Below, one piece after another: positions 28,434-36,480 of a DNA stretch of 64,000 nt. The number at the start of each line of letters is the position of its first letter. Within the stretch, counting starts at the first letter, position 1. The stretch spans positions 33,005 to 97,004 of the forward strand of contig NZ_JAUSUW010000015.1 of the NCBI RefSeq assembly GCF_030814435.1, given 5' to 3'. The notes below the pieces were generated by a model. That model saw only the letters and a program-made list of their open reading frames with translations, was not told the DNA's origin and ran no database searches. This DNA is from Peteryoungia aggregata LMG 23059. Lineage in GTDB: Bacteria > Pseudomonadota > Alphaproteobacteria > Rhizobiales > Rhizobiaceae. A program made the translations under genes and the position numbers.

Positions 28434-30095
28434 TTAGAGCTCTGCCGGCTGGACGAGGCGGCTGCGACGCAAAAGTCCTTCCCCCTCAAGCAGCGGATAG
28501 GCGATCGAGACGAACAGCGAATTGATCTCCTTCAGATCCCGCATGGTGTCGATATGCAGCGAACTGGACTCGAAGCTTGCCGCATTGCCCTGGCGCAGGC
28601 GCTGCAGATGGCTCTCCTCGCTTATCTTCACCAGGTTGCGGATCGATTCCTTGCGGGCGACGAGTTGGCGGGCATGTTCGATGTCCCGCGTGACCAGCAG
28701 GTTGAAGGCGAGATGGGCATTCTGCACCACCTCGTTATGCATAGCGCAGAGTTCCGCCCAGCCTTCGGCGGAGAAGGCGGCATTGCGTTCCTTCTTCTTG
28801 CGGGCGCGGGTCAGCATGTTCTGCGAAATGATATCGGCGGCCTGCTCGATCTTGATTGTTGCACCGAGCAGGTTCTGGCACTGCGCCGCCGAGGTCTGGT
28901 CGAGAGCCGTCTCTGAAATGCGGGCAAGATAGAACTTGATGTCGCGATGGATCGTGTCGATCTGGTCGTCGAGCGTTGCGATGCGCTCCATTTTCTTCGG
29001 ATCCCAGTGCTCGAAGAGATCGAAGATGCCGTTCAGCATGACTTCCGTCTTGTCACAGACCGCCAGCACTTCGCGCGTGGCGTTCGAGATCGCCTGCTGC
29101 GGATTGCCGAGATCAAGGACATTCAAGGCGGAGAGCCGGTCGTCATTGGCGGCGCGCTCATCGCTGCGGGCGAGAAGGCGCGCCAGCAGGTTCGCGACGA
29201 TCCCGGCAAAGGGCAGGCCGAGCACCAGCACGGCACCGTTCATCGCCAAATGCACCATGACCACGGCATCGCCCGGATGGCTCGAAAAGACCGTCGGGCT
29301 GACCGTGAATAAGAACTGTGCGGCCAAAGCCACCAGCGTCATCAGTCCCCGGATCACCACATTGCCGAGCGGCACGATCCTGGCATTGGGCTCGGCATTC
29401 TTGGTGAGAAGGGCCGCGATGATCGCCGCGCCGAAATTGATGCCCAGCACCAGCGGGATGATCAATGCATCGGGAAGCAGATGTTTGTCGGCGAGCGATG
29501 CCACCAGCAGCACGGCGGCGACACTGGAATGGAACGCCCAGGCGAGCAGGGCAGCCAGCACAAAGGCGCTGATCCAGTCGCTTGCGAGATAGTTGAACAG
29601 GATCGGCAGGATGCGGCTCTCGCGCAGCGGTTCCGAGGCCTCACCGATCAGCCGGAGCGACAGGAGGAGCAGGCCGAGGCCGAAGAGAATGCGCCCGATC
29701 TGCCGCCAGCCGCGCGCTTCCGACGTCCGGAACGCAATCGTGCCGGCCAGCAGCAGCACGGGCACAAGCAGGGACAGATCATAGCGCAGGATGCGGACGA
29801 CAAACGCCGAGCCGAAATCCGCACCGAGCAGGGTCGCAACACCGATCGCGGGCAGGACATAGCCGGCGGCCGAAAACGACGCGACGATCAGCGCGACCGC
29901 CGTCGCACTCTGAAGCGCCACGGCGAACAGGAAGCCGGCAAAGGCGGCCGAGAATCGGTTGCCGACGGCATGCCGGAGCTTGTCCTTCAGCACGCCACCA
30001 TAGGCGCGCTCGATGCCGGTGCGCACCATGCGGGTCGCCCATAAAAGCAGCGCGACGGCGCCGGCGAGATGAATGAAGACGGCGATGCCCGACAT
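28434..30095 (-). CDS. Na/Pi-cotransporter family protein with PhoU-like C-terminal domain
   Basis: A 553-residue inner-membrane protein. The N-terminal part (about 1-310) has the two inverted repeats of the NptA/PNaS family, with conserved Gln/Ser-rich motifs such as FAVALQSATAVALIVASF and LVLGINFGAAIIAALLT. The C-terminal about 200 residues are helical and PhoU-like (AISNATREVLAVCDKTEVMLNGIFDL; SLHIDTMRDLKEINSLFVSIAYPLLE). Members take up or export phosphate with sodium. The ATG at 30095 (MSGIAVFIHLAG) has GGGGCAG upstream and starts directly at the first helix; a longer frame begins at 30149. Convergent with nnrD, 14 bases apart. Confidence 0.9.
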   Translation of the reverse strand: MSGIAVFIHLAGAVALLLWATRMVRTGIERAYGGVLKDKLRHAVGNRFSAAFAGFLFAVALQSATAVALIVASFSAAGYVLPAIGVATLLGADFGSAFVVRILRYDLSLLVPVLLLAGTIAFRTSEARGWRQIGRILFGLGLLLLSLRLIGEASEPLRESRILPILFNYLASDWISAFVLAALLAWAFHSSVAAVLLVASLADKHLLPDALIIPLVLGINFGAAIIAALLTKNAEPNARIVPLGNVVIRGLMTLVALAAQFLFTVSPTVFSSHPGDAVVMVHLAMNGAVLVLGLPFAGIVANLLARLLARSDERAANDDRLSALNVLDLGNPQQAISNATREVLAVCDKTEVMLNGIFDLFEHWDPKKMERIATLDDQIDTIHRDIKFYLARISETALDQTSAAQCQNLLGATIKIEQAADIISQNMLTRARKKKERNAAFSAEGWAELCAMHNEVVQNAHLAFNLLVTRDIEHARQLVARKESIRNLVKISEESHLQRLRQGNAASFESSSLHIDTMRDLKEINSLFVSIAYPLLEGEGLLRRSRLVQPAEL

Positions 30096-30247
30096 AAAAC
30101 TGCCCCGAACTTTCAAACTCTGGACGCGCACGTCCGAAGGGGGAAGCATGCGGGTTCAGCGCGCGGACATGGCCGCGACTCTGCGACCGAGCCTAGTCCA
30201 GATTCGCCATTGTCACAAATTGATGACTGTCAGGCGCCGCCCCGCTG

Positions 30248-31051
30248 TCATGCGACCCGCTTTTGTAGCTCCATCGCCCCGCGCGGTGCATTCACCTTTC
30301 CACCTGTAATGAAGAAAGCGAAGACATCCCTGGGCTTTGTCTCGGCCGGACTGTCCTTGGCGATCAGTGGCAGATCGTCGGGAACGCCGCCGCTGGCATA
30401 GGTTTTCAGCCGTTCGGACCAGCCGCCGATTTCGGCGGGCGGATAGCAGGTCGGCGTCTCGTCCGTGCCCCTCTGCAGCCGGGCATAGACGAAGTCCGCC
30501 GTCGGATCGGCAAACATCGGATAATCGTGATGGTCAGCGCAAACGGCTGCCACCCCATGACGGCGCAGCATCTCGATGAATTCCGGCACCTGGAAGGAGG
30601 CATGGCGAGGCTCGACCACATGGGTGAGCGGCCGACCATCCAGTGACTTCGGCAACTGTCCGAGAAAGGCCTCGAAATCCTCGGGCTCGAACTTCTTCGT
30701 CGCCATGAATTGCCAGAGGATCGGCCCGAGATGTTCCGCGAGTTCTGCGATCCCCTGGTTGACGAACTTTTCGATCGAGGGTCCCGCCTCGGCCAGGACC
30801 TTCCTGTTGGTGCAGAACCGGCTGGCTTTGAGCGAAAAGACGAACCCGTCCGGCACGTCCGCCGCCCACTTGGCAAAGGTCGCCGGCTTCTGGCTGGAGT
30901 AATAGGTGCCGTTGACCTCGATCGCGGTCAGCTGCCGGCTGGCATACTCAAGCTGGCGCTTCTTGGGCAGATCGGACGGATAGAAACTGTCGTCCCAGGG
31001 ATCGAAGGTCCATCCTCCGATGCCGGTGCGGATAATGCCGGATTTGGTCAT
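30248..31051 (-). CDS. DUF72 family protein (YecE-like)
   Basis: A 267-residue cytosolic protein with a predicted TIM-barrel fold. Family motifs: RTGIGGWTFDPWDDSFYP at the start, LTAIEVNGTYYS, FSLKASRFCTN, and FVYARLQRGTDETPTCYPPAEIGGWSERLKTYA near the C-terminus. DUF72 proteins are widespread and uncharacterised; a nuclease or sugar-isomerase-like activity has been proposed only on structural grounds. The ATG at 31051 is chosen; the upstream in-frame segment to 31138 overlaps the toxin-antitoxin promoter and is not conserved. It is divergent from the antitoxin gene with 66 bases between. Confidence 0.9.
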   Translation of the reverse strand: MTKSGIIRTGIGGWTFDPWDDSFYPSDLPKKRQLEYASRQLTAIEVNGTYYSSQKPATFAKWAADVPDGFVFSLKASRFCTNRKVLAEAGPSIEKFVNQGIAELAEHLGPILWQFMATKKFEPEDFEAFLGQLPKSLDGRPLTHVVEPRHASFQVPEFIEMLRRHGVAAVCADHHDYPMFADPTADFVYARLQRGTDETPTCYPPAEIGGWSERLKTYASGGVPDDLPLIAKDSPAETKPRDVFAFFITGGKVNAPRGAMELQKRVA

Positions 31052-31064
31052 GAGATGCCTCCTA

Positions 31065-31093
31065 TTGAAGTTAGCTAGGCAATTAGCTAATAT
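31065..31093 (+). promoter_or_regulatory. Toxin-antitoxin promoter with palindromic operator in the spacer
   Basis: TTGAAG and TAATAT form -35/-10 boxes 17 bases apart. The inverted repeat TTAGCTA / TAGCTAA (31071-31077 and 31084-31090, 6-base centre) fills the spacer and enters the -10 box, as expected for autorepression by the antitoxin or the toxin-antitoxin complex. Confidence 0.7.
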
Positions 31094-31117
31094 AAAAATG
31101 CAGCCAGGAGCGAAGCG

Positions 31118-31396
31118 ATGACGGTCGTCACCATCCACAAGGCCAAGACGGAGCTCTCCAAGCTCCTCGCCCGCGTCGAAGCCGGTGAGGAAATCGTCAT
31201 TGCACGCGGCGACGAGCCGATTGCGAAACTGGTTGCCTTAACCTCAGCCGAAAAAAAGAACCCGCCACGCAAGCCCGGTGCCTTGGCGCATTTGCGGGGC
31301 AAGCTGCCCTCCCATCTCTTCCTGGAGCCGATGTCTGAGGACGAATTGGAGGCATGGGAGGGCAAGTATTCTTTCCCTGGTGACAACGGCCAGTGA
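31118..31396 (+). CDS. Type II antitoxin, Phd/YefM family
   Basis: A 92-residue DNA-binding antitoxin. The N-terminal half has the Phd/YefM fold (VTIHKAKTELSKLLARVEAGEEIVIARGDEPIAKLV), which dimerises and binds the operator. The C-terminal half (PGALAHLRGKL, then EPMSEDELEAWEG) is the acidic, probably unfolded toxin-binding tail. AGGAGCGA precedes the ATG. Its TGA overlaps the GTG start of the PIN toxin by four bases, so translation is coupled, as is usual in this type of pair. It neutralises the downstream VapC-like RNase. Confidence 0.92.
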   Translation: MTVVTIHKAKTELSKLLARVEAGEEIVIARGDEPIAKLVALTSAEKKNPPRKPGALAHLRGKLPSHLFLEPMSEDELEAWEGKYSFPGDNGQ

Positions 31397-31779
31397 GATA
31401 TCTTCTCGATACTCACACGCTGGTGTGGTGGTTGACGGATGATGGCCATCTCAGTCATCCAGCACGGGCTGCCCTTGGAGATGGCGACAACGAGGTCATT
31501 GTCAGCGCCGTCTCCGCGTTCGAATTGACGACGAAACATCGCCTCGGAAAGTGGCCCGAAGCAGGCCTCATCAGCACTGATTTCGTCAAATACGTCATGG
31601 CTGAGCGTTTCACCCTGCTTGCAATTGAAACATCACACGCACTCTACGCCGGACAGTTGGTCGCCGAACACAAAGATCCGTTCGACCGTCTACTGGCCGC
31701 CCAGGCCATTCTCGAAGACCTCATCATCGTCAGCACAGACACGGCCTTCGACACCTTCGGCGTTCAACGCCTCTGGTAG
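31393..31779 (+). CDS. PIN-domain toxin, VapC-like ribonuclease
   Basis: A 128-residue endoribonuclease toxin. The four acidic residues of the PIN active site are in place: Asp6 (LLDTHTL), Glu44 (SAFELTTKH), Asp95 or Asp98 (KDPFDRLLAAQA) and Asp116 (VSTDTAF). PIN toxins of this branch usually cut initiator tRNA or rRNA; the target here is unknown. The gene begins with GTG overlapping the antitoxin stop. It is convergent with uvrA, 11 bases between stops. The pair appears intact and therefore probably functional. Confidence 0.92.
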   Translation: MRYLLDTHTLVWWLTDDGHLSHPARAALGDGDNEVIVSAVSAFELTTKHRLGKWPEAGLISTDFVKYVMAERFTLLAIETSHALYAGQLVAEHKDPFDRLLAAQAILEDLIIVSTDTAFDTFGVQRLW

Positions 31780-31790
31780 GCTACGGCGGA

Positions 31791-34712
31791 TCACTCCGCC
31801 GCTTGCACTTTCTTCACCGGACGACGCCCCAAAAGCTCCTTTAGAAACTGCCCTGTATAGGAGGCCTCGACCTTCACCACCTCTTCCGGCGTGCCCTGGG
31901 CGACGATCTGCCCGCCGCCATCGCCGCCTTCCGGACCGAAGTCGAGAATGTAATCGGCGGTCTTGATGACCTCGAGATTGTGCTCGATGACCACCACGCT
32001 GTTGCCCTGATTGACCAGTTCCTGCAGCATTTCCAGAAGCTTGGCGACATCGTGGAAATGCAGGCCGGTGGTCGGCTCGTCGAGGATGTAGAGCGTGCGG
32101 CCGGTCGAGCGCTTCGACAGTTCCTTGGCGAGCTTGACGCGCTGCGCCTCGCCGCCCGACAGCGTGTTCGCCTGCTGACCGACCTTGATATAGCCAAGGC
32201 CGACATCGAACAGCGCCTGCAGTTTGTCGCGCACCGCCGGCACCGCCTGGAAGAACTCGACGCCTTCCTCGACCGTCATGTCGAGCACGTCGGCAATCGA
32301 CTTGCCCTTGAAGGTGACGTCGAGCGTTTCGCGGTTGTAACGCTTACCGTGGCAGACGTCGCAGGTGACATAGACATCCGGCAGGAAGTGCATCTCGATC
32401 TTGATCACACCGTCGCCCTGGCAGGCCTCGCAGCGGCCACCCTTGACGTTGAACGAGAAGCGGCCGGCCTGATAACCGCGTGCCTTGGCCTCAGGTAGGC
32501 CGGTGAACCAGTCGCGGATCGGCGTGAATGCGCCGGTATAGGTCGCCGGGTTCGAGCGCGGCGTGCGCCCGATCGGCGACTGGTCGATGTCGATGACCTT
32601 GTCGATGAATTCGAAACCGTCGATCCGCTCATGCTCGGCCGGGTTTTCGCGGGCGCCCATGACGCGTCGGGCGGCCGCCTTGTAGAGCGTCTCGATCAGG
32701 AAGGTTGACTTGCCACCGCCGGACACACCGGTGACTGCCGTGAACACGCCAAGCGGGATCGAGGCCGTGACGTTTTTCAGGTTATTCCCCTTGGCGCCGA
32801 CCACCTTGATCTGCTGGCCCTTCTTCGGCTTGCGCCGTTGGGCGGGCACACTGACCCCCATCTCGCCCGTCAGGTACTTGCCCGTCAGCGATTTCGGATT
32901 GGCCATAATGTCTTGCGGAGAGCCCTGAGCGATCACCTGGCCGCCATGGATGCCGGCCGCCGGGCCGATGTCGACGACATAATCGGCACTCAGGATCGCA
33001 TCCTCGTCATGCTCGACAACGATCACCGTATTGCCGATGTCGCGCAGATGTTTCAGCGTATCGAGAAGCCGGGCATTGTCGCGCTGATGCAGGCCGATCG
33101 ACGGCTCATCCAGAACGTAAAGCACGCCCGTCAGCCCCGACCCGATCTGCGACGCCAGACGAATGCGCTGGCTCTCGCCGCCCGACAGCGTGCCGGAATT
33201 GCGCGACATCGAGAGATAGTCGAGCCCGACATCGTTGAGGAAGCGCAGGCGCTCGCGAATTTCCTTGAGCACACGGACCGCGATCTCGTTCTGCTTGTCG
33301 GTCAGCTTGGCCGGTAGATCCTCGAACCAGGAGCCCGCATTGCGGATCGCCATGTCGGTCACCTGGCCGATATGCAGCCCGTTGATCTTGACGGCTAGCG
33401 CCTCAGGCTTCAGGCGGAAGCCTTTGCAGGCAGGGCAGGGGGCGGCGGACATGAAGCGCTCGATCTCCTCGCGCGCCCAGGCGCTGTCGGTCTCCTTCCA
33501 GCGCCGTTCAAGGTTCGGCACGATGCCTTCGAAGGTCTTGGTCGTGGTGTAGGAGCGCGCACCATCGGCATAATGGAAGTCGATCTTCTCTTCCGTGCCG
33601 TGCAGAATCGCCTTCTGCGCGGCCTCCGAAAGATCCGACCATTTCGATGTCAGCTTGAACCCGAAGGCCTTGCCGAGCGCTTCAAGCGTCTGGTTGTAAT
33701 AGGGCGAGCTGGACTTGGCCCAGGGCGCGATGGCCCCGTCATTCAGCTTGCGATGCACTTCCGGCACGATCAACGCTTCGTCGATCTTCTGCTGACTGCC
33801 GAGACCGTCGCAAGTCGGGCAGGCGCCGAAGGGGTTGTTGAAGGAGAAGAGGCGAGGCTCGATCTCCGGAATGGTGAAGCCAGAGACCGGGCAGGCGAAT
33901 TTCTCCGAGAACAGCACGCGCTCATGCGTCTCGTTCAGCGACTTGTTGGCCGAACCGCCGGCCGAGGTCTCTTCCGGCGGCAACGGACGGTCCGCATATT
34001 CGGCGACCGCCAGGCCGTCAGCGAGCCTCAGGCAGGTCTCCAGACTGTCGGCCAGACGGCTTGCGATGTCCGGCCTGACCACCACGCGGTCAACGACCAC
34101 ATCGATGTCATGCTTGTACTTCTTGTCGAGCGTCGGGGCCTCGGCGATTTCGTAGAACTGACCGTCGATCTTGACGCGCTGAAACCCCTTCTTCATCAGC
34201 TCGGCGAGTTCCTTTTTATACTCGCCCTTGCGACCCCGGATCATTGGCGCAAGGATATAGAGGCGCGTGCCTTCCTCCAGCGCCAGGATCCGGTCGACCA
34301 TCTGGCTCACCGTCTGGCTCTCGATCGGCAGGCCCGTCGCCGGCGAATAGGGCACGCCGACACGCGCAAACAAGAGACGCATATAGTCGTAGATCTCGGT
34401 GACCGTGCCAACCGTCGAACGCGGATTGCGCGATGTCGTCTTCTGCTCGATCGAGATCGCCGGCGACAGACCCTCGATCTGGTCGACGTCGGGCTTCTGC
34501 ATCATTTCCAGGAACTGCCGCGCATAGGCCGACAGGCTCTCGACGTATCGCCGCTGGCCTTCGGCATAGATCGTATCGAAGGCAAGCGACGACTTTCCGG
34601 AGCCGGACAGCCCCGTCATGACGATCAGGCTGTTGCGCGGCAAATCGAGGTCGATGCCCTTCAGATTGTGCTCGCGCGCGCCACGGATGGAAATGGTCTT
34701 GAGTTCGCTCAT
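31791..34712 (-). CDS. uvrA: Excinuclease ABC subunit A
   Basis: Damage-recognition ATPase of nucleotide excision repair. 973 residues as usual. Two ABC modules are visible: Walker [21 protein letters not shown] near residue 35 and [16 protein letters not shown] near 660; signatures [12 protein letters not shown] and [12 protein letters not shown]; Walker [11 protein letters not shown] and [10 protein letters not shown]. Zinc-finger cysteines occur in [16 protein letters not shown] and [21 protein letters not shown]. It is divergent from ssb, and a LexA-type box lies between, so SOS control is expected. Mfd at 11.7 kb feeds it stalled polymerases. Confidence 0.98.
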   Translation of the reverse strand: MSELKTISIRGAREHNLKGIDLDLPRNSLIVMTGLSGSGKSSLAFDTIYAEGQRRYVESLSAYARQFLEMMQKPDVDQIEGLSPAISIEQKTTSRNPRSTVGTVTEIYDYMRLLFARVGVPYSPATGLPIESQTVSQMVDRILALEEGTRLYILAPMIRGRKGEYKKELAELMKKGFQRVKIDGQFYEIAEAPTLDKKYKHDIDVVVDRVVVRPDIASRLADSLETCLRLADGLAVAEYADRPLPPEETSAGGSANKSLNETHERVLFSEKFACPVSGFTIPEIEPRLFSFNNPFGACPTCDGLGSQQKIDEALIVPEVHRKLNDGAIAPWAKSSSPYYNQTLEALGKAFGFKLTSKWSDLSEAAQKAILHGTEEKIDFHYADGARSYTTTKTFEGIVPNLERRWKETDSAWAREEIERFMSAAPCPACKGFRLKPEALAVKINGLHIGQVTDMAIRNAGSWFEDLPAKLTDKQNEIAVRVLKEIRERLRFLNDVGLDYLSMSRNSGTLSGGESQRIRLASQIGSGLTGVLYVLDEPSIGLHQRDNARLLDTLKHLRDIGNTVIVVEHDEDAILSADYVVDIGPAAGIHGGQVIAQGSPQDIMANPKSLTGKYLTGEMGVSVPAQRRKPKKGQQIKVVGAKGNNLKNVTASIPLGVFTAVTGVSGGGKSTFLIETLYKAAARRVMGARENPAEHERIDGFEFIDKVIDIDQSPIGRTPRSNPATYTGAFTPIRDWFTGLPEAKARGYQAGRFSFNVKGGRCEACQGDGVIKIEMHFLPDVYVTCDVCHGKRYNRETLDVTFKGKSIADVLDMTVEEGVEFFQAVPAVRDKLQALFDVGLGYIKVGQQANTLSGGEAQRVKLAKELSKRSTGRTLYILDEPTTGLHFHDVAKLLEMLQELVNQGNSVVVIEHNLEVIKTADYILDFGPEGGDGGGQIVAQGTPEEVVKVEASYTGQFLKELLGRRPVKKVQAAE

Positions 34713-34829
34713 GTCAGGCTCTGATCGGCAAAGGGAAGGGGGACTGTCCTTGGGAGAACTGTCCTTATGTAGTCAACGATGCCCCCGAGTCGAGGCACAA
34801 GGCACAACCGCTGTGGAATTTCGATTCTG

Positions 34830-34858
34830 TTGACAGGATCATAGAGAAATACTAGAAC
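34830..34858 (+). promoter_or_regulatory. Candidate ssb promoter overlapping the LexA box
   Basis: TTGACA and TAGAAC are separated by 17 bases on the plus strand, about 125 bases before the ssb ATG. The -10 element overlaps the left half of the LexA-type box, so bound LexA would block it. Confidence 0.5.
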
Positions 34859-34869
34859 AAATAAAGAAC
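34855..34869. promoter_or_regulatory. LexA (SOS) box between uvrA and ssb
   Basis: GAAC-AAATAAA-GAAC exactly fits the alphaproteobacterial LexA site GAAC-N7-GAAC. It lies in the 269-base divergent region, about 145 bases from the uvrA start and 115 from the ssb start. Confidence 0.85.
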
Positions 34870-34981
34870 ATTTTCGCTGTGGATTTAAACCCACCACTGC
34901 CCAATCGCTGCCGCGGATGGGATAAGGTGGCATTTGATTGGATTTTGAACGCCGCGGCGGCGCGGCAGTAAGGTGAGTGTC

Positions 34982-35527
34982 ATGGCTGGTAGCGTCAACA
35001 AGGTCATTCTGATCGGCAATCTCGGGGCCGATCCCGAAATCCGCCGCACACAGGACGGTCGTCCGATCGCAAACCTGCGCATCGCGACGTCGGAAAGCTG
35101 GCGCGACAAGAACAGCGGCGAGCGCAAGGAAAAGACCGAATGGCATTCGGTCGTCATCTTCAACGAGGGCCTCTGCAAGGTCGCGGAACAGTATCTGAAG
35201 AAGGGTTCGACCGTTTACGTCGAAGGCCAGTTGCAGACCCGCAAATGGCAGGACCAGACCGGCGCCGACCGTTACTCGACGGAAGTCGTTCTGCAGGGCT
35301 TCAACGGCAACCTGACCATGCTCGGCGGTCGTGGTGATGGCGCTGGAGGCGCGCGCGGCGGCAACGACTTCGGCGGCGCCGACTACGGTGGCGGTGGCGG
35401 CGGTTACGACGGCGGCTATGGAGCTCCGGCTCCCTCGCGCGGCGGCTCCTCCGGTGGCGCAAGCCGTGGCGGCAGCGCACCCTCGGGCGGCTTCTCGCGC
35501 GATCTCGACGACGACATTCCGTTCTGA
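34982..35527 (+). CDS. ssb: Single-stranded DNA-binding protein
   Basis: Coats single-stranded DNA during replication, repair and recombination. 181 residues: an OB-fold (about 1-115; [35 protein letters not shown] and [20 protein letters not shown]), a Gly-rich linker (about 116-170) and the acidic protein-interaction tail ending DDDIPF. The ATG at 34982 follows AAGGTGAG; a GTG three codons upstream is the alternative. It is divergent from uvrA with a shared LexA box, an arrangement common in proteobacteria, and ends at a strong terminator. Confidence 0.97.
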   Translation: MAGSVNKVILIGNLGADPEIRRTQDGRPIANLRIATSESWRDKNSGERKEKTEWHSVVIFNEGLCKVAEQYLKKGSTVYVEGQLQTRKWQDQTGADRYSTEVVLQGFNGNLTMLGGRGDGAGGARGGNDFGGADYGGGGGGYDGGYGAPAPSRGGSSGGASRGGSAPSGGFSRDLDDDIPF

Positions 35528-35552
35528 GAGCCGTCTCGGCAAGATGTGTTCA

Positions 35553-35579
35553 TGGGGGCCTCGGCCCCCATTTTCGTTT
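35553..35579 (+). terminator. Rho-independent terminator of ssb
   Basis: A perfect 8-bp GC-rich stem (TGGGGGCC / GGCCCCCA) with a 2-base loop (a 4-base loop if the innermost pair stays open) is followed by TTTTCGTTT, 26 bases after the ssb stop. Confidence 0.85.
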
Positions 35580-35655
35580 GGCGGTTCGGGCGCGCGAAGC
35601 CGCCGCTTCCGAAATTAGCTGATTGCCAAAATGCCTTCCCGCGCGGCACGCGTCC

Positions 35656-36285
35656 TCAACCGGCAAAGGCCGACTTGACACCATCCACCACGAACTGCAC
35701 CGAAAGCGCCGCGAGGAGGACGCCGAGCAGACGGGTCAGAAGGGCGCGGCCCGTGACCCCGAGGAAACGGTTCAGGCGTTCGGCGAGATAGAGCGAGACG
35801 AAGACCAGGCCCAAGACCACGGCGATGACGCCAATCAGTTGCAGCTTGCCCACCCAGCCTTCCATCGTGCCCGAGATCAGCACGGTCGCCGAGATCGCGC
35901 CGGGGCCTGATATCAGGGGGATGGCGAGCGGGAAGACCGCGAGGTTGTGGATGTGATCCTTGGTGATCGCGTCGCCCGTCGTCTTTTCCTTACGCTCGTT
36001 GCGCTTCTCGAAGATCATCTCGAAGGCGATGGCAAACAGCATCAGGCCACCGGCGATCCGGAACGCGCCCATGGAGATGCCGAGCGCGCCGAGGATGCTT
36101 GCCCCGAACAGGGCGAACACAGTCAGGATGGCGAAGCCCATGACAGAGCCGCGAATGGCGACCTGCTGGCGCTGCGCCCGCGTCATGCCCTGGGTGAGCC
36201 CCAGGAAAAGCGGCGCCAGACCTGGCGGGTCGACAGTGACCAGCAGGGTCGTCAAAGCGCTGATCATCGTTTCGGTCATGGCCAT
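35656..36285 (-). CDS. MarC family membrane protein
   Basis: A 209-residue inner-membrane protein with about six helices (for example MISALTTLLVTVDPPGLAPLFLGL, FAILTVFALFGASILGALGI and LQLIGVIAVVLGLVFVSLYLA). MarC/UPF0056 proteins resemble small permeases; the family was named after the E. coli mar locus, but MarC itself does not cause multidrug resistance and its function is unsettled. The start ATG at 36285 has AGGAGA about ten bases upstream; 36279 is an alternative. It is divergent from gyrA. Confidence 0.88.
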   Translation of the reverse strand: MAMTETMISALTTLLVTVDPPGLAPLFLGLTQGMTRAQRQQVAIRGSVMGFAILTVFALFGASILGALGISMGAFRIAGGLMLFAIAFEMIFEKRNERKEKTTGDAITKDHIHNLAVFPLAIPLISGPGAISATVLISGTMEGWVGKLQLIGVIAVVLGLVFVSLYLAERLNRFLGVTGRALLTRLLGVLLAALSVQFVVDGVKSAFAG

Positions 36286-36480
36286 GGGGTCTCTCTCTCC
36301 TGTGCAAGCGCCCATAAAGCCGAACCCATGGTGGCCTTGCAAGGCTGGGGCCCAAGATATTGAGGATAATGCCTTTCCTGCGCCGTAAAAGCCTGTTTAT
36401 AACCAGCCTCGAAATTGGCGCTTCCGCGCCTGTTCCGCTATAAATTCCGCAGTGATTCCGAACAGAGATCGTGACCTGAT

